In this document: in pieces, positions 8,835 to 16,667 of the stretch
How the letters are laid out: each line of letters opens with the position of its first letter
Position numbering within the stretch: position 1 is the first letter of the stretch
NCBI GenBank assembly: GCA_963785255.1
Contig: CAWAUR010000002.1
Coordinates: forward strand, 1-64,000
Reading direction: 5' to 3'
DNA length: 64,000 nt
Source: Bog-159 sp963785255
Lineage (GTDB): Bacteria > Acidobacteriota > Terriglobia > Bryobacterales > Bryobacteraceae
Notes under the pieces: model-generated
Seen by the model: the letters and a program-made list of their open reading frames with translations, nothing else
The model's database searches: none
Told to the model about the DNA's origin: nothing
Program-made: the position numbers and the translations under genes

Positions 8835-11726
8835 ATGAGAAGGGATGTTGGGTACTGGAAAAGGCCGCATCCGCCTGTGACGGCGGGATGCGCCATTGTA
8901 GGGGCCATCTGTTTCCTGGCCCTTCCGGCTCAGCCCCAGGGCGCCTTGCCGGCGAACTGTGTCTCGTACACCGCGTACCTGGCGAGCCCCGGCAACAGCA
9001 GCAGCGACTTATTCAACAATTTTGCGAACCCACCCAATCCATCGACCAACTCGACGTTCAACAGCATCGCCATACCCTTTCCGACCTCGAACGGGGCGTC
9101 GGTCGCCGGCGACCTGAACGCGACTTATGCCACAATGTTTTACAGCATCAACAACTTGAACGCCTGGATGGCAAGCAATAACTACTGCCCGCTCGAAGTG
9201 GTGGTCGTGGCCAATTTTCCCGACACACGGTACTTCGCGGTCACCGTCAACGATATGCACTATACGGCCACACAGCATGTCTCCGACGCAGATATGGACC
9301 CCGCCGTAACGCCGGCAAACGGCGGCACAAACCCGTTCGCACCAGGCAAAAGCTACACGGGCAGCCAGCCGTACCTTATCCCGATCAGCTTGGGGTGGGT
9401 GCCGAACTCAAGTGGCGCCGGCGCCACGGCGGGGTGTTCGATTACACCCTACGAGGAGGACAACCTGCTCGATGCCACGCAGCGCCACCTGCTCACCGAC
9501 TGGAACACCAACGTGGGCGGACCCACGGTCGCGAGCGGCGCTCTCAGTCCGCACGTCGTGAACACTCCCGAAGACACAACCCTCTCTTCCCTGAACTCCG
9601 TCTGTCCCACCTGCGGCCCGAACACTGCGGGAAGCATAGTGGTCCGCAGCTACTTAGCGCCGCCGGAGACCTGCAGCGGCACGGACGGCAGCTCGCTCAG
9701 CTGCAACCCGCCTACGGGGCTGCCGCCATCGCAACCCTACCTGATTGTGAGGGATACCCTCACTGGCTGCCCCTATACCACGCAGCTCGTAAATACTCTC
9801 CTGAACACCGCAAGCATCAATTGCCAGGCACATCCGAACCAGACAGGCTGTAGCGCGATCCTATCGAAAACCGACCCTTCCGGAAAATCGAAGACCGCCT
9901 CCGCAACAAACTGGCTGGATTCCGTGCAAAAAGCCCAGCACACCAACGATGCGAACTACACCTCGCAGGGTTGCTATGCCAACGGCGATCCGACAGCGTC
10001 GAGTCCGCCTCAATTCGCCAACCGGGTCGCCTGGACGCGCGTGGCGCAGTGGGAGGGCAGCCCGGGCCCTGACGACGCCTACATCGGCGGCGCCGTATCT
10101 ACGACCGATTTGTCCAACATGGCGCCGAACACCAACGGCAGTCCGCTATGTAAGGACAGCAGCAACAACCCGAGCACGTCAGGCTGCCTGATGCGGCTTC
10201 GCTTTCAGGTGCCTGTTATGCCAAACACGCCCTGTTACCCGGGCAGTTCGTGCCAACTGAGCGGCAGCGAGCAGATGAGGTACACCAGCCTGACGCTGTG
10301 GCAGCAGACGGCCACGGCGGCGCAGATCGCCGCGGACCCATCGCTGAACTTCCTGGCAGACCCGGATGGCGCGGACTTCGGCAACGCGTCCAGCCTATCC
10401 CCCACCTCGGTAGTTAGCCTCGCGGATCCCGCCTTTTGTACGACTACCAACGGCAGCAGCCCCTGTTACGCGACGCTCCTGATCAACGTGGGTATTCCCA
10501 GTGCAAGCCTTCCGGCATTCCTCAGGCAGACGTCCACCGAGCAGGCTTGCTCGTCGACGCCGTCCTCATCACTCTGCGGGATCGTGCAGGGGACCGCGCC
10601 GGTGCAGCCGCCCAGCTCGACGCCGGGAACGCCGCTTCCTTATTTCTCGGCATCCAGCGTCGGGGGCTATACGTTCGTAAACCTGGCATCTCAAAACACC
10701 TTCAGCACGAGTCTGGCCCTTCTGTTTACCATGCGGAATACATTGCCCAGCAGCGGATTCAACTGCTCGGGCGCGGCGGTCCCGTTCTCCACAGCGGAAT
10801 TCACGAACGAGGACGGCGCGGGTGGCGGACTGATGGGCCCCTACGTGCCGCTCGTCGATTACGTGGATCCCGCCACGCTGCCTACGACCGCCCCAACTTT
10901 GACTAGTGGCAGCCTCCCGTCGGCGAATTCGTGCGGTGTGCTCATTCCGCCCCCGCCCGCTGCAGCGGCTTACCCGTTGATAAACGGGGCGGGCCCGACC
11001 TATCCGATCCTGTGGCCCCAGACGTACTGGCCGTCCTCCTCGACCAATCCGCCAAACCTGAACTGCGGCACCACGACAACGGGGCTTCCCACGACTCAGA
11101 TCGATTTTGTCGCAACGCAATTCCCAATACCCGTTGACGATTCGAGCTTTACCGGCAGCCCCACCAACTGCAACACGGCCATGGCGAACAACACGTGCAG
11201 CCAGATCGTCGCCCAGTCCACGCAGGTAACGGAGGAGATGGGCGGGACGGCGTGGCAACCGGGGCTGCCGATCACGATCGTGGGGCAGGGCTTCGGGACG
11301 CTGACATTCGGGTCCAGCCCCAGCCAGGCGCAGATTCCGGCAGTGGTCACCTCCTCGACCAGCCCCAGCTACCTCACTGTTTACAATTGCGGCGGCGGGA
11401 CAAATAGCGATCCGTCGAAGTGCGCCGTCTGGACCGCACCCAATAGCAATTGTGAAATCTTTGTTTCGAATTGGACGGATTCGAGCGTATCCTTCATGGT
11501 GAACCTGCCGGTGAACATCCAGAGCATGTACCAGCAAAACGTCGAGCTCGGCGGATACCTGTCGCCGTTGAGCGATTACAGCCCTTTGAACTTCGCTGCG
11601 GCATCGGCGTGCTCCATCTCCGGCGGCGATAACCTGTATTTCAAGGTTACGAATCCTCAGACCGGGGCTGCCGTCACTTCCAGCAACATCACCGCCAAGG
11701 CGACGGGCTACACGTCGCTGAATTAG
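8835..11726 (+). CDS. large secreted Cys/Ser/Thr-rich protein, function unknown
   Basis: 963 residues with an N-terminal membrane or signal segment (GCAIVGAICFLALPAQPQGA), so it is exported. The mature part is rich in Ser, Thr, Asn and Pro with many spaced cysteines (for example SVCPTCGPNT, MPNTPCYPGSSCQ) that suggest disulfide-stabilised extracellular domains. A late segment (GLPITIVGQGFGTLTFGSSP) looks like an IPT/TIG-type Ig fold. I do not recognise an enzymatic domain. The gene ends 18 bp before the next ATG (11745), and both run in the same direction, so they may be an operon. Composition resembles the secreted protein at 4726-7146. Confidence 0.7.
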   Translation: MRRDVGYWKRPHPPVTAGCAIVGAICFLALPAQPQGALPANCVSYTAYLASPGNSSSDLFNNFANPPNPSTNSTFNSIAIPFPTSNGASVAGDLNATYATMFYSINNLNAWMASNNYCPLEVVVVANFPDTRYFAVTVNDMHYTATQHVSDADMDPAVTPANGGTNPFAPGKSYTGSQPYLIPISLGWVPNSSGAGATAGCSITPYEEDNLLDATQRHLLTDWNTNVGGPTVASGALSPHVVNTPEDTTLSSLNSVCPTCGPNTAGSIVVRSYLAPPETCSGTDGSSLSCNPPTGLPPSQPYLIVRDTLTGCPYTTQLVNTLLNTASINCQAHPNQTGCSAILSKTDPSGKSKTASATNWLDSVQKAQHTNDANYTSQGCYANGDPTASSPPQFANRVAWTRVAQWEGSPGPDDAYIGGAVSTTDLSNMAPNTNGSPLCKDSSNNPSTSGCLMRLRFQVPVMPNTPCYPGSSCQLSGSEQMRYTSLTLWQQTATAAQIAADPSLNFLADPDGADFGNASSLSPTSVVSLADPAFCTTTNGSSPCYATLLINVGIPSASLPAFLRQTSTEQACSSTPSSSLCGIVQGTAPVQPPSSTPGTPLPYFSASSVGGYTFVNLASQNTFSTSLALLFTMRNTLPSSGFNCSGAAVPFSTAEFTNEDGAGGGLMGPYVPLVDYVDPATLPTTAPTLTSGSLPSANSCGVLIPPPPAAAAYPLINGAGPTYPILWPQTYWPSSSTNPPNLNCGTTTTGLPTTQIDFVATQFPIPVDDSSFTGSPTNCNTAMANNTCSQIVAQSTQVTEEMGGTAWQPGLPITIVGQGFGTLTFGSSPSQAQIPAVVTSSTSPSYLTVYNCGGGTNSDPSKCAVWTAPNSNCEIFVSNWTDSSVSFMVNLPVNIQSMYQQNVELGGYLSPLSDYSPLNFAAASACSISGGDNLYFKVTNPQTGAAVTSSNITAKATGYTSLN

Positions 11727-11744
11727 GTGGCCGGAGCTACCGTG

Positions 11745-14012
11745 ATGAGCAAAATTGCATTGCTGGCGTGTACGCTCGCTGGGGTAGGCCTCAGTGCCTA
11801 TGCGGCCACTGAAAATGTCATCTTCAATTTCCATCGGTTCCCCGGGGGGGCGAACCCATATGGAAACCTTTACCGGGCGCGGAATGGAGGCCTGTTCGGC
11901 ACCACGTACGAGGGCGGCCAAGCAAACCTTGGCGCGCTCTTCGAGTTTGGGGGGGGGGGATATAAGGTACTGTACGGCTTCCGCGGGGGCAACGACGGGG
12001 CCAACCCCTTCGCCGGCGTGGTTCAAGACTCCGCGGGCAATCTGTACGGCACCACGTATTTCGGGGGGCCGGCAAATGCGGGTGTGCTATATAAGGTGGC
12101 CGCGTCAGGCCAGGAAACGGTGCTCTACGCTTTCACTGGAGGCGCCGACGGCGGCAATCCTTACGCCGGCATCATCCTGGACTCAGCCGGCAACCTGTAT
12201 GGCACGACGGTCAATGGCGGTCTCACGAACTGCCCGGGCGGCTGCGGCGTGGCCTACAAGGTCACCCCTAGCGGGCAGGAAACGGTGTTATACAGCTTCA
12301 CGGGCGGCGCGGATGGGGCTAACCCCTACGCGGGGCTCATCCGCGATCCGGCAGGGAATCTATATGGGACTACGTCCGAAGGGGGCGGCAGCGGGGGAGC
12401 TCCAGGGGGTGGTGTCGTGTACAAACTGAGCCCCACCGGGCAGGAGACGGTCCTGCACACGTTTGGCTCCGGCTCCGCCGCTCCTCCCGGCGTGGAGAGG
12501 ACCGGGATCGTGCGCGACTCCACCGGCAACCTCTACGGGACTGATTCCGGTGGTGTGTACGAGATCGAGGCGAATGGCCGGTACAAGTCTCTGGCGACCT
12601 TTTACTGTAAGAACATCGGTGACGACGAGTACCCGTGGTCGGGGCTTACTCTGGATTCTGCGGGCAACCTCTACGGCACCACTACACAGACCTTTACAGG
12701 ACCCTGCAGCGGTCCTAAGTACGGCGTGGTCTACAAGCTGACGCCTGCTGGAAGGCTCACCACACTCTACGAATTCCCTGGTGCTTCCGCCTGGGACTTC
12801 GGCGGACCTCCCACCGCCCCCGCACCCGCCAACCCCGGTGTGGTGCTCGATTCGGCAGGCACCATCTACGGCATTACACCTAATGGTGGGGTATCCGGGA
12901 TGATCTACAAGATCGGTGCTTCGGGAGTGATCACGCTGCACAACTTTACAGGCGCCGCCAGCGGCACCGGTCCCGACCCCGTTGCCATAAGTCCCGCGGG
13001 CGGCTTCTACGGCTCGACCTTCTACGGAGGTCCGGCAAACGCCGGCGTCGTCTACGAGATTGACAGCGGCGGCCGGGAGAAGGTACTGTACAGCTTCACA
13101 GGTGGCGCCGACGGCAAGTACCCCAACGGCCCGGTGGCGCGCGACTCCGGCGGAAACATTTATGGTGCCACCTCGGATGGCGGCGCGGCCAACCTGGGTG
13201 TAGTATACAAGGTAACCCCCTCCGGGCAGTTCACGCTGTTGCATAGCTTCACCGGCGGCGCGGACGGTGCCATCCCCGAAAGCGGGGTCATCCTTGGCTC
13301 CGATGGAAACCTCTATGGCTCCACGACCAACGGGGGAACGGGTTCGCAAACCGGGGTGCAGGAGGGCGTCATATTCAAGATGGACACTGCCGGAAACGAG
13401 ACGGTGATGTACAGTTTCACGGGCCTTGCGGACGGAGGAACTCCGCTCGCAGTGCCCACCATGGACGCGGCGGGCGATCTGTACGGGACGGCCACCTCCG
13501 GCGGGGCCGGAGCGGGCGTTGTGTACAAGCTGAGCGCCGCGGGTCAGTACACTGTCCTGCACACCTTTACCGGCCCTGGCGCGGGCGGCGGGGACCCCGT
13601 TGCGCCCGTGACCCTGGATTCCGCAGGCAATCTCTATGGCGCTGCGGAAGGCTGGGGGATCACAGCCAGCGGCGCCCCGGGGGAAGGGCTGGTGTACCAG
13701 CTAAGCCCCTCCGGGATCTACACGGTCCTATATACGTTTAGCGGCGGGGCCGACGGCGGACTGCCCGGATACCCCGTCGTCTTGGATAAAGCCGGCAACC
13801 TTTACGGGTGCACCGGCATAGGCGGGGGCACTGGCAACGGTGTTGTCTTTGAGGTCACTTCTTCGGGCAAGGAGATCGTGCTGCACTCTTTCAGCGGCGG
13901 CGCGGACGGCGCTGGCGGCGGCTGGCTGGTGCTGGACGGCACCGGCGGCCTCTACGGGAGCGCCTGGGCCGGCGCGACGCAGGGCGGGCTGGTGTTCAAA
14001 ATCACGCCGTAA
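11745..14012 (+). CDS. secreted GloVer tandem-repeat protein
   Basis: About 755 residues from the ATG at 11745 (MSKIALLACTLAGVGLSAYA signal peptide). An in-frame GTG at 11727 is an alternative start. The rest is almost entirely GloVer-type tandem repeats of about 40-45 residues, each reading roughly ETVLYSFTGGADGxxPxAG-VxxDSAGNLYGTT, about fourteen copies. Such repeats are thought to form extracellular beta-propeller-like solenoids, and the family is widespread in acidobacteria. No cleavage or anchor domain is visible at the C-terminus, which ends VFKITP. The coding repeats are also visible as periodic DNA similarity, so recombination between them could change the repeat number. Confidence 0.85.
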   Translation: MSKIALLACTLAGVGLSAYAATENVIFNFHRFPGGANPYGNLYRARNGGLFGTTYEGGQANLGALFEFGGGGYKVLYGFRGGNDGANPFAGVVQDSAGNLYGTTYFGGPANAGVLYKVAASGQETVLYAFTGGADGGNPYAGIILDSAGNLYGTTVNGGLTNCPGGCGVAYKVTPSGQETVLYSFTGGADGANPYAGLIRDPAGNLYGTTSEGGGSGGAPGGGVVYKLSPTGQETVLHTFGSGSAAPPGVERTGIVRDSTGNLYGTDSGGVYEIEANGRYKSLATFYCKNIGDDEYPWSGLTLDSAGNLYGTTTQTFTGPCSGPKYGVVYKLTPAGRLTTLYEFPGASAWDFGGPPTAPAPANPGVVLDSAGTIYGITPNGGVSGMIYKIGASGVITLHNFTGAASGTGPDPVAISPAGGFYGSTFYGGPANAGVVYEIDSGGREKVLYSFTGGADGKYPNGPVARDSGGNIYGATSDGGAANLGVVYKVTPSGQFTLLHSFTGGADGAIPESGVILGSDGNLYGSTTNGGTGSQTGVQEGVIFKMDTAGNETVMYSFTGLADGGTPLAVPTMDAAGDLYGTATSGGAGAGVVYKLSAAGQYTVLHTFTGPGAGGGDPVAPVTLDSAGNLYGAAEGWGITASGAPGEGLVYQLSPSGIYTVLYTFSGGADGGLPGYPVVLDKAGNLYGCTGIGGGTGNGVVFEVTSSGKEIVLHSFSGGADGAGGGWLVLDGTGGLYGSAWAGATQGGLVFKITP

Positions 14013-14292
14013 GCCGCGGTAGACTGCTATGCCGCACCTTTTGTGTACTGGCGATGAACGTCTGGTGCGGAATCGAGAGTTGGTGGGAAACAAATTTCGG
14101 CCGATATATTACCCGATCTGCGAGATGACAAGAACCTTAGGCCCTGTCTGTGCGCAGCCGAAGTCGTGGGAACAATAAGGGAACATCGCCGGGGCAAAAA
14201 TGGCCCAAATGATCCTAAACCATCCTAGATGCGATGCAGTGTAATCTCTTTGCTACCATCAACTTCCGCTGATTCCGAACCACTTAGCATTG

Positions 14293-14350
14293 TCGGTAAG
14301 CAGCCCTGAAAAGGCTGGCGTCGGCGGTTCGATTCCCTCCCTGGCCACCA
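14293..14350 (+). tRNA. tRNA-Phe(GAA) 3' fragment, likely attachment-site remnant
   Basis: The sequence has a 5-bp anticodon stem CAGCC/GGCTG (14301-14305 / 14313-14317) around loop CTGAAAA, giving anticodon GAA. A variable loop GCGTC, the T arm GGCGG-TTCGATT-CCCTC, the acceptor strand CCTGGCC, and an encoded ACCA ending at 14350 follow. The T stem carries a C-C mismatch. The D arm (TAGCATTGTCGGTAAGC) is one base short, and the expected 5' acceptor GGCCAGG is absent. It is therefore not a working gene. A tRNA 3' half directly beside an integrase remnant is the usual appearance of an att site left by a tRNA-targeting element. Confidence 0.7.
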
Positions 14351-14366
14351 ATTTTCAATGGCTTAG

Positions 14367-14558
14367 TTAGAAGTAGCCAAAACATAAGGTTTCAGTCAAA
14401 GGAACAACACCGGAACATTCAACGTGTTCCCAGGGATTGCTCCCGCTTCTTTCCTTCCATAAGTCACCGCATCTCGCGGGCCGGGGCTCTGTCTTCGCAA
14501 CGTGACTCCGGGCCAGCCTGGCATACCGCTCCGTCATCTTGATATTTGAGTGGTGACC
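14367..14558 (-). pseudogene. tyrosine-integrase C-terminal remnant
   Basis: Minus-strand frame reading GHHSNIKMTERYARLARSH, the hallmark C-terminal box of phage-type tyrosine recombinases (GHSxxxxTxxYxHL) with the nucleophilic Tyr at about 14523-14525. Some 40 further residues follow to the stop at 14367, only 17 bp from the CCA end of the tRNA-Phe fragment. Everything upstream of the box is missing and is replaced at about 14554-14558 by the duplicated RHH fragment. An integrase reading towards a tRNA att site is the classic end of an integrative element, here reduced to a scar. Confidence 0.7.
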
Positions 14559-14798
14559 TACGTTCCAGAACCGCCAAAGGATCTGCACCACCAAGCCGTC
14601 GCTCTGGGCAAGCTCCGCTACGACAGGTTTCTCAAAAGCGTTGGCATGGCGATGGTGGGCGATTCCCAGGCCGCCATGGCGGAGTTGTTAGGCCGTGGTC
14701 ACGAAAACTGAGGCCGCGCGGGAGTTCGGCGCCGGCCGCGCGAACGTCGCGGAAAAACGAAGTGCTTGCTGGTCGCCCGCTATGAGCACAGTTGATCG
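14554..14798 (+). pseudogene. direct repeat copy 2: 3' fragment of an RHH gene
   Basis: Second copy of the 8168-8417 repeat. It holds the C-terminal coding part of the RHH protein (LRYDRFLKSVGMAMVGDSQA...RGHEN, stop at 14709-14711) and about 87 bp downstream. The 5' two-thirds of the gene are absent, and the fragment is fused to the integrase remnant at its left edge. It may come from a second, related mobile element or from duplication of the 7.9-kb locus. Confidence 0.75.
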
Positions 14799-14831
14799 AG
14801 TTCCAAGCCGTCGAATTCTGGCATACGATAG

Positions 14832-14871
14832 GCGTATAGACGTTTGAGCGTTTATCAATTTGAGCGTATAG
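14832..14871. promoter_or_regulatory. paired GCGTATAG repeats, candidate antitoxin operator
   Basis: Two direct GCGTATAG copies (14832-14839 and 14864-14871) lie 32 bp apart, about three helical turns, just upstream of the RHH antitoxin ATG (14881). TTTGAGCG is also repeated (14843-14850 and 14859-14866). RHH antitoxins usually autoregulate by binding spaced half-sites like these. The function is inferred from position. Confidence 0.45.
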
Positions 14872-14880
14872 GTGGTAAAA

Positions 14881-15153
14881 ATGGAAGAAGAAGCCGTCCG
14901 TTGGAGCGTCAAGGTCTCGAAGGACACCGATCTGACCCTGCGCACGTTCCTGGGCACCCAGGGCATGAAAAAGGGCGATCTCTCGATGTTCATCGAGGAA
15001 GCCGTGCGCCGGCGCGTGCTTCAGTGCACCATTCAGGACATCAGGGCGCGCAACGCCGATGCCGACCCCGATGAAATCCAGCGCATCGTCGACGAAGCCG
15101 TCAGCGAGGTTCGCACGGAACGAAGCGCCAAGGGGAAGGCTAACAAAGCCTGA
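14881..15153 (+). CDS. ribbon-helix-helix antitoxin
   Basis: 90 residues. The core (WSVKVSKDTDLTLRTFLGTQG-MKKGDLSMFIEEAVRRRVL) is a CopG/Arc-type ribbon-helix-helix. It is followed by an acidic, helical tail (DADPDEIQRIVDEAVSEVRTE) of the kind that binds and neutralises a PIN toxin. A GTG at 14872 is an in-frame alternative start. The stop overlaps the toxin start by one base (TGATG), so the two are translationally coupled. Autoregulation through the GCGTATAG repeats is likely. Confidence 0.8.
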   Translation: MEEEAVRWSVKVSKDTDLTLRTFLGTQGMKKGDLSMFIEEAVRRRVLQCTIQDIRARNADADPDEIQRIVDEAVSEVRTERSAKGKANKA

Positions 15154-15554
15154 TGCGCGTGGTCCTCGATACCAACATCATCGTGTCCGCCCTTATCGCC
15201 CCGGCCGGCAAGGCCGCCGCTATCATCGACGCCTGGCTGGACGGGAAATTTACGCTCCTGACCTGCGCGGCGCATACCGACGAGTTGCGGGCCACGCTGC
15301 AAAAGCCACGTGTGGCCGACCTCGTCAAACCACACAGGGCCGGCCGCCTGGTCAACCAGGTCAAAATGCTCGCCGAAGACATCGATCCGCTGCCGCGCGT
15401 GAAGCGCTCTCCCGATCCCACGGACGATTTTCTTCTGGCCCTGTCCGAAGCGGGCAAGGCCGACTATCTGGTGACAGGCGACAAGAGCGGGCTGCTGGCG
15501 CTCGGCCGCCCTGGAGGTGATGTCGGTCACCCACAATTGATCCAAGACCGGTAA
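15153..15554 (+). CDS. PIN-domain toxin (COG1569 type), 3' end replaced
   Basis: 133 residues. PIN ribonuclease fold with the expected acidic residues: VLDTNIIVSAL near the N-terminus, ELRATL near residue 50, SPDPTDDFLLAL, and LVTGDKSGLLAL. PIN toxins usually cleave tRNA or other RNA, and this one would be held inactive by the RHH antitoxin encoded just upstream. After LLALGR the family normally continues with a short strand such as (T)RIVTPRAF. Here the sequence runs into IS3 DNA and ends GGDVGHPQLIQDR. All visible catalytic residues are kept, so the toxin may still work, or the truncation may have inactivated it. Confidence 0.8.
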   Translation: MRVVLDTNIIVSALIAPAGKAAAIIDAWLDGKFTLLTCAAHTDELRATLQKPRVADLVKPHRAGRLVNQVKMLAEDIDPLPRVKRSPDPTDDFLLALSEAGKADYLVTGDKSGLLALGRPGGDVGHPQLIQDR

Positions 15555-16299
15555 GCACTATCTCGCCCGCCAAGTTGGGGTACACCGGCCGGTCGTGATT
15601 CGAATCCGTGGTCACCACAAACTTCCGTCGGCGCAGACACAGCAGGTTGTTTTCCCGCATGATCCGGAGTACCCGCTTGTGGTTCACCGGCCAGTCCCGT
15701 CGATGCAACTCCTCCGTGATGCGGCGCCAACCATAGCAGGGCCACTCCAGCGCCATCCGTTGGATCTCGTCGCGCAAGTCCAGGTCTGCGTCCACCGCTG
15801 GCGGCGCATGCCGCCAGCGATAGAATCCTGACCGGCTGGCCTGACCCAGCACACACAGGCGTTGCAAGGGAATCGGCGTGGCCAACTTCATTTCCTCTTC
15901 GAGGCTACGGGTAGACGAGCCGCGGATAGTCAATGCTTGCAGCCTGCGCTGCTCCTCGACATGCTGCAAGCATCTTTGCAAAAAATCGGTCTCCAGCGCC
16001 TGGCGGCCCACCTTCCGTTCCAGCGCGGCGACGCGCTCCTCTTCCGCCCGCGGCCGGCCATTGCCCGCAAACGCCTTAACCCCGTAATCGTGCAACTCCC
16101 GCTTCCAGCGGTGCAGCACGTTCGGGTTCACCTCACATGCCCGCGCCACCTCGCCTATGGAAGCCCCCAGCTCCAGTCGCCTCACGGCGGCTTCCTTGAA
16201 TTGTTTCGTGAACTGCCTTCGTGACATGCCCATGACTCTCATCTCCATTTAATGAAATTTGAGTCTTAACTGGTTGTCTCAAAATCGGGGTCCACTCCA
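15517..16299 (-). mobile_element. IS3-family element, 3' truncated remnant
   Basis: The transposase-start end is intact. The candidate terminal repeat at 16275-16299 reads TGGAGTGGACCCCGATTTTG(AGACA) on the minus strand. The other end is lost: the transposase stops being recognisable after DQLWVTDIT near 15517, where the PIN gene begins. Only about 780 bp of an expected 1.2-1.4 kb remain, so the left junction is a deletion or recombination point rather than an element end. The right end lies inside the nucleotidyltransferase pseudogene (after DKWALRN). Confidence 0.75.
15518..16248 (-). pseudogene. IS3-family transposase fragment (OrfA-OrfB in one frame)
   Basis: The N-terminal part is an OrfA-like helix-turn-helix (RRQFTKQFKEAAVRRLELG, then VNPNVLHRWKREL) with a leucine-zipper-like stretch. 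It runs in the same frame into OrfB (LCVLGQASRSGFYRW, RITEELHRRDWPVNHKRVLR). The DDE core is missing. After LAGEIVLTGL an extra G shifts the frame. Removing it restores DQLWVTDIT, the start of the rve catalytic domain, where the element then ends. The gene therefore has both a +1 frameshift and a 3' deletion and cannot be active. Confidence 0.8.
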
Positions 16300-16667
16300 C
16301 GTTACGCAGAGCCCATTTATCGCCCGCCTCTGACCTCTGCTTGTAAACGAAGTCGACCGTGACCGTTCGCCAGTAACGAGTCAGGTCATTCAGGAGAAAA
16401 CGCGGGACCCTGATCGTGCTCCTGCTTCGAGTCAAACCGCGATCGTCGCGCAAATAACGCTTGAGGATTTGGCGGCGGACGCGATCGTATGCCTCGGGGT
16501 TTCCGATGGGCATGGATTCGAGAAGCAAGAGCACCTTCTCGTTGTGTTCGAATTGGTGTCGTCTTCGCCGCCTATCTCATGAATGTCATGACTTCCAATC
16601 ATGCAGCCAAAGACCCCCGCGCGTCCTGGCTTTGGAAATCCTAGCTTGCCTAGCTGCCTAGCTAGCC
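16300..16667 (-). pseudogene. nucleotidyltransferase-domain protein, C-terminal fragment
   Basis: Distal piece of the gene that starts at 19402. In one frame it reads GVFGCMIGSHDIHEIGGEDD-TNSNTTRR, then after a one-base loss near 16534 it continues VLLLLESMPIG and RVPRFLLNDLTRYWRTVTVD with GDKWALRN. These are conserved blocks of a family of large nucleotidyltransferase-domain proteins. At 16299 the coding sequence is cut by the IS3 end, and at 16667 by the IS4-type element. The gene therefore carries two insertions plus at least one frameshift. Confidence 0.65.

Noticed and set aside
10569..12026. 485-codon minus-strand frame across the secreted-protein genes
   Set aside because: It spans the end of one well-supported gene and the start of another. 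It arises from high GC and periodic codon bias.
12360..13562. 400-codon minus-strand frame inside the GloVer gene
   Set aside because: It is a shadow of the tandem repeats, with repeated nonsense translation.
14293..14350. Functional tRNA-Phe
   Set aside because: The 5' acceptor strand is missing, the D arm is short and the T stem has a mismatch.
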